A stretch of 16,693 nt of DNA from an uncultured Fibrobacter sp. (GTDB taxonomy: Bacteria; Fibrobacterota; Fibrobacteria; Fibrobacterales; Fibrobacteraceae). Position numbers and translations under genes: made by a program. How positions within the stretch are numbered: position 1 is the first letter of the stretch; the number at the start of each line of letters is the position of its first letter. The notes under the pieces were generated by a model, which saw nothing but the letters and a program-made list of their open reading frames with translations, was not told the origin of the DNA and did not search any database. The DNA lies in contig NZ_CALEFV010000331.1 in NCBI RefSeq assembly GCF_937877005.1, positions 1 through 16,693 of the forward strand, in the 5' to 3' direction. Positions 14,545 through 16,693 of this stretch are shown here, in pieces.

Positions 14545-16299
14545 CTACACCAGGAATCTCGGGTAGATCCATGAACATTCGCGGGCGAGCATTTTGGGAA
14601 ATTCGCGGAAGCTTCCATTAATTTGGTAAAGATTCAGGCTTCCTTCGACCGGTGAGAGCTTGATGACGGAGTCTGCTCGCGATTCCAGGTAGGGGTATTC
14701 GTCAAGATTGCAGGACGATACGACTGCACAGCCTGTAAGAGCGATGATTGTATCGATCATTTGCATTAGAATCTGGTGCGGAGCTCCATTTAATCTCGTT
14801 GATTTCGGGTTATGCAGAACTGCCGAAATGGGGTCGATGACTACTACGCGGTAGTCGTGATTTTCAAGCTTCTTGGCTCCTTGAATACGCTTGGCAATGA
14901 GTTGCGCCGTTTCGATTGGCGAAAGCGCTGTGCCTCGTAAGTTAAGGAAACCGAACTTCGGGGTGCTCGCATTCAGGTTGCGTTTTGCTCCCAACAGGTA
15001 AAGGCGGTTCAGGAAAACGGATTTTGTCAATTCGAAATTGATAAACAAGACATCGCTCGATGATGTCTGATTGCCGAACCAGTCCTCTCCGTAACAGATG
15101 GATAGACCTAGATCCATGAGGGCTAGAGACTTTCCGCTTTTGGGAGGGGCTGTAAAGAGGAAGAATTCTCCGGCGCGAAGCATGTTTTCTACAATGCTTT
15201 GGTCCTTTTTCGGGGCTTCTTCGGTATCGCTCGCTAGCTCAATGAGCGGTTTCCCGTCAAGAGAATATTCGACCCATTCCTGCCATTCCTTGAAGTTCTT
15301 GGCGCCTTGTTCGAGACCAATCAAGTACTGTTGTTTGCCGCCACGGAGTACACCCGGCATACGTACCATCATATGCGGATTTCTGTTGCTCGGGTCTACC
15401 TTGAAACCTTGAGAATCTAAGGTCTTGAAAAGGAAGTCTACGCGCTCGTTGTATTCTTCTTCGTCATTTGCAAAAATCTTGATCCATGCCTGCACGGAGT
15501 TTGCACCCGTGTTCACGAGGGCTGCGCAGGGGAGGTTCAGGGCCTTGTAGTAGGCGAGCTGCTTGGCCAAGGACATCTTTGGATTGTCGACGACAACGTA
15601 ACGATAATGCCAGGATTCGTCCGAAGAATCTTCGCCACCCTTGACGGCGTTGATGCACACGAGTGCGCCTTCGGCACTGTCCAGGCTCTTCATGATTTTT
15701 TTGAGAGAGTCGTCCTGGCCGATAATATTTGCAACGAGTTCTTCGGAACTGTTTGGCGTGTTCGAAATCTTAAAGGAAATCGTTTCATCGGGATCGAAAG
15801 TCGCTTCGAGGAGCTTGGCGAAGTCCTTACGCCAGTCGGCGGCGGGCCATGGAATAGAAAGAGCTTCGGGATCGATCTTGAAGTTCTGTAGCAGTTCCAG
15901 GGACTGTGTGTCGAGTCCCATGGCGAGCATCTGCTCCATCGAGACCATGCCAGCCGAAAGAGGCGTTATGATTGGCATGGCCACCGTCTGCGTCTGTGCA
16001 GTCTGGGCGACCGAGGCGGGTTCCGCAGCCGGTGCGGCGTTCGCAGCCGCTGCAGCTTGTTCCTGTGGACGCTCCGAGCTTCTTTTTTCGGCAGAGAACG
16101 CACGGCGAAGGATTTGTTCCACTTCTTCGCCGTCCATGCCATCGTCGCGGGCCTTGCCACCTAGCTGGAAACTCGCGTCCATGAACGTCCAGCCTTCTTC
16201 CATGGCGGCTACGCCGGCCCTATATAGTTCGGCTTTAAGTTCGGTTGGGCTGTAAGAGCCTTTCAAAAACAGGTTGATTGTTTTTTTTGCGTTTTCCAT
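14545..16299 (-). CDS. Archaeo-eukaryotic-primase-like / RecA-like ATPase fusion protein
   Basis: The 584-residue protein has a helical N-terminus (1-70), an Ala/Pro/Gln-rich linker (about 78-108), an AEP-superfamily primase-like domain (about 165-345) and a RepA/AAA_25-like RecA-fold ATPase (about 365-584). The AEP part matches the replicon-associated family: RYVVVD238, then QLAYYKALNLPCAALVNTG, ERVDFLF, and D302-PSNRNP followed by RMPG. The sxH catalytic motif, normally S-L-H, is S268-V-Q270, so the histidine is missing. The ATPase half has Walker A TAPPKSGKS (383-391), the FINFELTKSVFLNRL helix and Walker B VVVIDPISA (D489). ATG 16299 follows GAGG by about 8 nt. It probably couples DNA binding to a hexameric ATPase; helicase activity is plausible, primer synthesis doubtful. 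The flanking genes are chromosomal, not plasmid-like. Confidence 0.8.
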   Translation of the reverse strand: MENAKKTINLFLKGSYSPTELKAELYRAGVAAMEEGWTFMDASFQLGGKARDDGMDGEEVEQILRRAFSAEKRSSERPQEQAAAAANAAPAAEPASVAQTAQTQTVAMPIITPLSAGMVSMEQMLAMGLDTQSLELLQNFKIDPEALSIPWPAADWRKDFAKLLEATFDPDETISFKISNTPNSSEELVANIIGQDDSLKKIMKSLDSAEGALVCINAVKGGEDSSDESWHYRYVVVDNPKMSLAKQLAYYKALNLPCAALVNTGANSVQAWIKIFANDEEEYNERVDFLFKTLDSQGFKVDPSNRNPHMMVRMPGVLRGGKQQYLIGLEQGAKNFKEWQEWVEYSLDGKPLIELASDTEEAPKKDQSIVENMLRAGEFFLFTAPPKSGKSLALMDLGLSICYGEDWFGNQTSSSDVLFINFELTKSVFLNRLYLLGAKRNLNASTPKFGFLNLRGTALSPIETAQLIAKRIQGAKKLENHDYRVVVIDPISAVLHNPKSTRLNGAPHQILMQMIDTIIALTGCAVVSSCNLDEYPYLESRADSVIKLSPVEGSLNLYQINGSFREFPKMLARECSWIYPRFLV

Positions 16300-16317
16300 A
16301 AGCGCCTCAGATGCTTT

Positions 16318-16348
16318 ATCATACTGAATGTAGCTTTTTTATTTACAA
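16318..16348 (-). promoter_or_regulatory. Possible promoter of the AEP/ATPase gene
   Basis: On the minus strand TTGTAA (16343-16348) and TATGAT (16318-16323) resemble -35 and -10 boxes but are 19 bp apart, longer than the usual 17. The start site would fall roughly 12 nt before ATG 16299, leaving just enough leader for the GAGG ribosome site. A GTGCA-AAA-TGCAC dyad (16363-16375) sits just upstream of the -35 and could be an operator. Confidence 0.3.
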
Positions 16349-16491
16349 AAGGGTACTTAAAAGTGCAAAATGCACGCAAAAACGCCCTGCAGGACTCCCA
16401 AATTTTCGTATTTTAATTTGTTTGTAATGTTTTGCCGTTGAATATATCAAATAATGAATCGTAATTCGCCTAGAAACGAGCAGGACAAGAA

Positions 16492-16535
16492 ACGCAAGCC
16501 GAAGCTGTATTGAGGTATACAGCGAGAGCTTGCGT
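16492..16535 (-). terminator. Two-tier hairpin downstream of glnS, probable terminator
   Basis: Outer arms ACGCAAGC (16492-16499) and GCTTGCGT (16528-16535) and inner arms GCTGTAT (16504-16510) and ATACAGC (16517-16523) pair perfectly. A symmetric 4x4 internal loop separates the two stems and a 6-nt apical loop closes them. It lies about 30 bp after the glnS stop. On the minus strand only a short TTTCTT follows, so it is a weaker classical terminator than the one at 4551-4587. Confidence 0.6.
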
Positions 16536-16564
16536 GACGTAGTAATGCGAAGTTTATTGGCGGA

Positions 16565-16693
16565 TTACTTCGAAGGATTGAAGCTGTCCTTCAGACCCAC
16601 CGTTCTGTTGAACACCAGGTGGCCGGGAGCACAGTCACGGCTGTCGGGGCAGAAGTAGCCCAGACGCATGAACTGGTAGGAAGCAGGAGCCTT
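16565..16693 (-). CDS. glnS: Glutaminyl-tRNA synthetase, C-terminal end (partial)
   Basis: The last 42 codons of a gene entering from the right edge end in TAA at 16565. The translation contains QFMRLGYFCPDSRD followed by a spacer and LVFNRTVGLKDSF, which matches the extreme C-terminus of bacterial GlnRS (E. coli: RLGYFC, then VFNRTVGLRD), part of the anticodon-binding beta-barrel. GlnRS charges tRNA-Gln directly, so the organism need not rely only on the Glu-tRNA-Gln amidotransferase route. The catalytic domain is outside the window. The hairpin at 16492-16535 is its likely transcript end. Confidence 0.93.
   Translation of the reverse strand, partial: KAPASYQFMRLGYFCPDSRDCAPGHLVFNRTVGLKDSFNPSK

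Larger units (their letters stand above)
16300..16564. other. Intergenic region between glnS and the AEP/ATPase gene
   Basis: This 265-bp stretch holds, from left to right, the possible leftward promoter, a GTGCA/TGCAC dyad, an AT-rich segment (about 16400-16460) in which I see nothing certain, and the 44-nt two-tier hairpin just downstream of glnS. A 19-codon ATG frame (16454-16513, plus strand) is present but not convincing as a gene. Confidence 0.6.

Noticed and set aside
15641..16255. Plus-strand open frame of 204 codons, Ser/Ala-rich
   Set aside because: Antisense to the Ala/Pro-rich linker and AEP region of the fusion gene. The composition is what the complement of that region would give.
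16454..16513. Short plus-strand frame of 19 codons rich in Lys/Arg ending in KKRKPKLY
   Set aside because: No Shine-Dalgarno sequence, it runs into the hairpin at 16492-16535, and it has no downstream plus-strand gene to lead. Chance is the simpler explanation.
1..16693. Prophage, plasmid or integrative element spanning the window
   Set aside because: Despite two replicon-like proteins, no integrase, transposase, att-like direct repeats, capsid or partition genes are visible, and the neighbours are housekeeping genes.

Overview
The window looks like a chromosomal segment of a diderm bacterium, most likely a Fibrobacter-type member of Fibrobacterota. That assignment is a judgement from overall protein character (moderate GC, LysM, lipoprotein and TPR/beta-propeller envelope proteins, bacterial GlnRS) and was not searched. 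The housekeeping genes ruvC, pssA and glnS, and the absence of any integrase, transposase or phage structural gene, argue for resident chromosome over a mobile element.

Left part: from 1716 leftwards runs a large gene with no stop inside the window. It encodes a primase-helicase-like fusion: CHC2 zinc finger, Toprim-like domain and DnaB-like RecA fold. It is divergent, across 56 bp, from a rightward operon of ruvC, a VanY-like M15 carboxypeptidase and an MpaA-like M14 peptidase. The two peptidases carry no export signal, which points to cytoplasmic muropeptide recycling. The M14 gene runs tail to tail into pssA with a 17-bp overlap.

Middle and right part: everything from pssA (4509) to glnS reads leftward. 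In transcription order from the right: glnS tail, a 44-nt two-tier hairpin, an archaeo-eukaryotic-primase-like/RecA-like ATPase fusion, a heptanucleotide repeat block, a TrmA/RumA-like protein without the catalytic cysteine, a secreted LysM protein, a histidine kinase, an OmpR-type response regulator, and a secreted TPR/beta-propeller protein. A long-armed terminator follows, then a family 5 solute-binding lipoprotein with its own strong terminator, then pssA.

Most notable are the two primase-helicase-like fusions of different primase superfamilies less than 15 kb apart. Each has lost residues usually needed for primase catalysis, and the TrmA-like neighbour of one has lost its catalytic residues too. 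Also notable is the kinase-regulator-propeller operon: the kinase has a long extracytoplasmic region with TPR-like helices, and the downstream secreted protein is also TPR-containing, so the three may form one envelope-sensing unit.
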